From positions 1 through 6,074 of the forward strand of contig JAGRAG010000345.1 of NCBI GenBank assembly GCA_020435025.1: DNA of 6,074 nt, in the 5' to 3' direction. This stretch comes from Bdellovibrionales bacterium (GTDB lineage Bacteria > Bdellovibrionota > Bdellovibrionia > Bdellovibrionales > UBA1609). Under the pieces are notes generated by a model. It had not been told where the DNA came from. It made no database searches and saw nothing but the letters and a program-made list of their open reading frames with translations. This document shows positions 4,919-6,074 of the stretch, in pieces. Position numbers and translations under genes: made by a program. Every line of letters begins with the position of its first letter. Positions within the stretch are counted from its first letter, which is position 1.

Positions 4919-5503
4919 ATGATTCAAAAGTTCTCTTTAGATTCCATTTCAGTACGAGATCTTAGTGAATTGGATATTCCACATGCAATTAACTATTGGT
5001 ATAGCTCCCCAGAAGGATTTATAGAGTCCATCGGAGTGGATCCCAAGAAAATGGGCACAGCAGAGGAAACTCAAAAAGGTCTAGAAAGCAAAATTTTTCG
5101 AAATAAGGAACTCAAAGAATCAAAATTAAATGCCTTAACTATAACCTATCAAAACAAACCTATAGGTTTTCACTCTATAAATCCTCTCATTGACGACGAT
5201 TACGGAATATTTCATGCGCATATTTGGGATCAGAATTTCAGAGGAAAAGGTATTGGGACAATTTCTTATCCTCTTGCACTTAGGGTATTTATGGATAGAT
5301 TTAACCTAAAACGGATACTCTTCAAAACACCCTCGCAAAATACAGCGGCCATTCGAGTTAAAGAGAAAATCGGGTTTCGAGCCATCGGTGAAGAAAAAAT
5401 AAGTTTTGGAATAATTCAAGACGGAACCTTAGCAAAGGTTTTCGAAGTAACACGAGAAGAAATACTTAAGGTTCCGTCTAATATTAAAAACACTCCATTA
5501 TAA
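4919..5503 (+). CDS. GNAT-family N-acetyltransferase
   Basis: This 194-residue cytoplasmic protein carries the acetyl-CoA binding motif A: strand GIFHAHIWD (96-104), then NFRGKGIG (106-113) as the Q/R-x-x-G-x-G/A pyrophosphate loop, and helix ISYPLALRVFMDRF (115-128). Motif B follows as RILFKTPSQNTAAIRVKEKI (132-151) and GFRAIGEE (152-159), where the Asn-x-x-Ala-x-x-x-x-x-x-x-GF pattern is typical. The N-terminal part (DIPHAINYWYSSPEGFIES) would shape the acceptor site. GNAT enzymes move acetyl from acetyl-CoA to amines on proteins, amino sugars, drugs or small metabolites; the acceptor here is unknown. It is a single-gene unit with its own promoter, preceded by a terminator and convergent with the next gene. 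Length is usual for the family. Confidence 0.9.
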   Translation: MIQKFSLDSISVRDLSELDIPHAINYWYSSPEGFIESIGVDPKKMGTAEETQKGLESKIFRNKELKESKLNALTITYQNKPIGFHSINPLIDDDYGIFHAHIWDQNFRGKGIGTISYPLALRVFMDRFNLKRILFKTPSQNTAAIRVKEKIGFRAIGEEKISFGIIQDGTLAKVFEVTREEILKVPSNIKNTPL

Positions 5504-5515
5504 AACAATCATCAA

Positions 5516-5995
5516 TTACAAATCCCAAAATTTATCCTCTGAGCTTTGATCACCAGAAAATAAGTGAACTTCTACGATTTTACCATTTTCTACTTTCATT
5601 AGATCGACGCCTTCCATAGAGATCGAATGACTTCCCTTCTGAGCTGAAAAGTGCAGGTGAGCAACGACATTACTTCCATTGATCATGATCTTATGGACTT
5701 TATCGATTTTAAAGGTCCCCTCACTTCTGGTCATGAATTCACCAAATAGGGCAAATAAATCAGGCTTTCCTTTATAAACACCCGACAAAGACCCCTTCCC
5801 AGGTTGATGCCAGACAATATTATCGTCAAAAAGCTGACCCAATTTCTCAAATTCTCCTTGCTGTAGGTATTTAAAATAATTCTTAACGACGACTATGGCT
5901 TCCATTGTACTATCTCCTTTTGTATTGTGGTTTTCTGCAACAGCTGTAGATACCGATGCGAAAAGTATGGCTAAAACTAAACTTTTTACGAACAT
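5516..5995 (-). CDS. Exported SnoaL/NTF2-like protein
   Basis: This 159-residue protein starts with a clear signal peptide, FVKSLVLAILFASVSTAVA, with cleavage probably after Ala20. The NTF2-like cone fold follows: helix MEAIVVVKNYFKYLQQGEFE (31-50), LFDDNIVWHQPGKGSLSG (55-72), YKGKPDLFALFGEF (74-87), then strands ending EVHLFSGDQSSEDKFW (142-157). The W-H-x-P-G and S-G-D-Q...F-W motifs are those of SnoaL-like proteins, a superfamily that includes ketosteroid isomerases and polyketide cyclases and many members with no known reaction. AAAAGGAGG (6008-6000) lies four bases before the ATG. A second strong ribosome binding site precedes Met31 (see the entry at 5903-5921). Most relatives lack a signal peptide and are about 130 residues, which equals the Met31 form. 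It is convergent with the acetyltransferase gene 12 bp away, with no visible terminator between. Confidence 0.85.
   Translation of the reverse strand: MFVKSLVLAILFASVSTAVAENHNTKGDSTMEAIVVVKNYFKYLQQGEFEKLGQLFDDNIVWHQPGKGSLSGVYKGKPDLFALFGEFMTRSEGTFKIDKVHKIMINGSNVVAHLHFSAQKGSHSISMEGVDLMKVENGKIVEVHLFSGDQSSEDKFWDL
5903..5921 (-). promoter_or_regulatory. Internal ribosome binding site and second start (Met31) of the SnoaL-like gene
   Basis: AAAAGGAGA (5921-5913 on the minus strand) lies eight bases before the in-frame ATG at 5905-5903, a better spacing than at the first start. Initiation here would give a 129-residue protein without the signal peptide, starting exactly at the first helix of the NTF2-like fold. 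Confidence 0.5.
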
Positions 5996-6074
5996 GTTTC
6001 CTCCTTTTGTTCAAGATGGGTTGAATTTGCCTGATTTTCATATATTTTTAAAATTTATAATCAAAATATAAGGT
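5996..6074 (-). promoter_or_regulatory. Upstream region of the SnoaL-like gene
   Basis: The minus strand is very AT-rich from 6074 to about 6035, with several TATA-type hexamers (TATATT, TATAAA, TATATG) that could act as -10 elements; no single promoter stands out. AAAAGGAGG at 6008-6000 is the ribosome binding site for the first start codon. Confidence 0.4.

Noticed and set aside
5504..5515. Bidirectional terminator between the convergent genes
   Set aside because: The 12-bp gap contains no hairpin followed by a T-run on either strand.

Overview
The window is AT-rich bacterial DNA from a Gram-negative organism. The evidence is two proteins with lipoprotein signal peptides, an exported beta-barrel-like protein ending in Phe, a CC0125/CC1285-type lipoprotein, and consistent AGGAGG-like ribosome binding sites. 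The style would suit Bdellovibrionota or an AT-rich gammaproteobacterium, but nothing here fixes the taxon.

Left edge (1-476): mobile-element debris. The first 42 bases encode, on the minus strand, the first 14 residues of an IS481-type transposase. Its terminal region follows, with a 12-bp direct repeat, up to about 117. Beyond it lies a decayed minus-strand tyrosine recombinase (about 170-340) that keeps its catalytic-tyrosine motif but has an in-frame stop and a damaged LGH motif.

Left cargo (477-2630): four same-strand genes with short gaps (8, 9 and 49 bp): a small outer-membrane lipoprotein, an exported coiled-coil plus beta-barrel protein, a GTG-started coiled-coil protein with two membrane segments, and a small two-segment membrane protein. 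All four are predicted envelope proteins, so a shared envelope role is reasonable, but none has a recognisable biochemical function. A rho-independent terminator at 2663-2692 closes the block.

Middle (2693-3289): about 600 bases without a convincing gene. It holds a 16-bp palindrome, a long-range inverted repeat (2805-2819 with 2962-2976), and from 2917 to about 3200 a compact, hairpin-rich sequence that begins GTGCG and looks like the 5' part of a group II intron. No domain V or intron reverse transcriptase follows, so it appears to be a remnant.

Right part (3290-6074): a lipocalin-like plus VOC (glyoxalase-fold) fusion protein, translationally coupled through a GTGA overlap to a lipoprotein resembling the DUF6624 group; a terminator; then a GNAT acetyltransferase with its own TATAAT promoter. 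Convergent to it is an exported SnoaL/NTF2-like protein that carries a second, well-placed ribosome binding site and start at codon 31. This half looks like ordinary chromosomal accessory gene content, while the left half looks like an island bounded by element relics. No CRISPR array, tRNA, rRNA or recognisable defence system is present.
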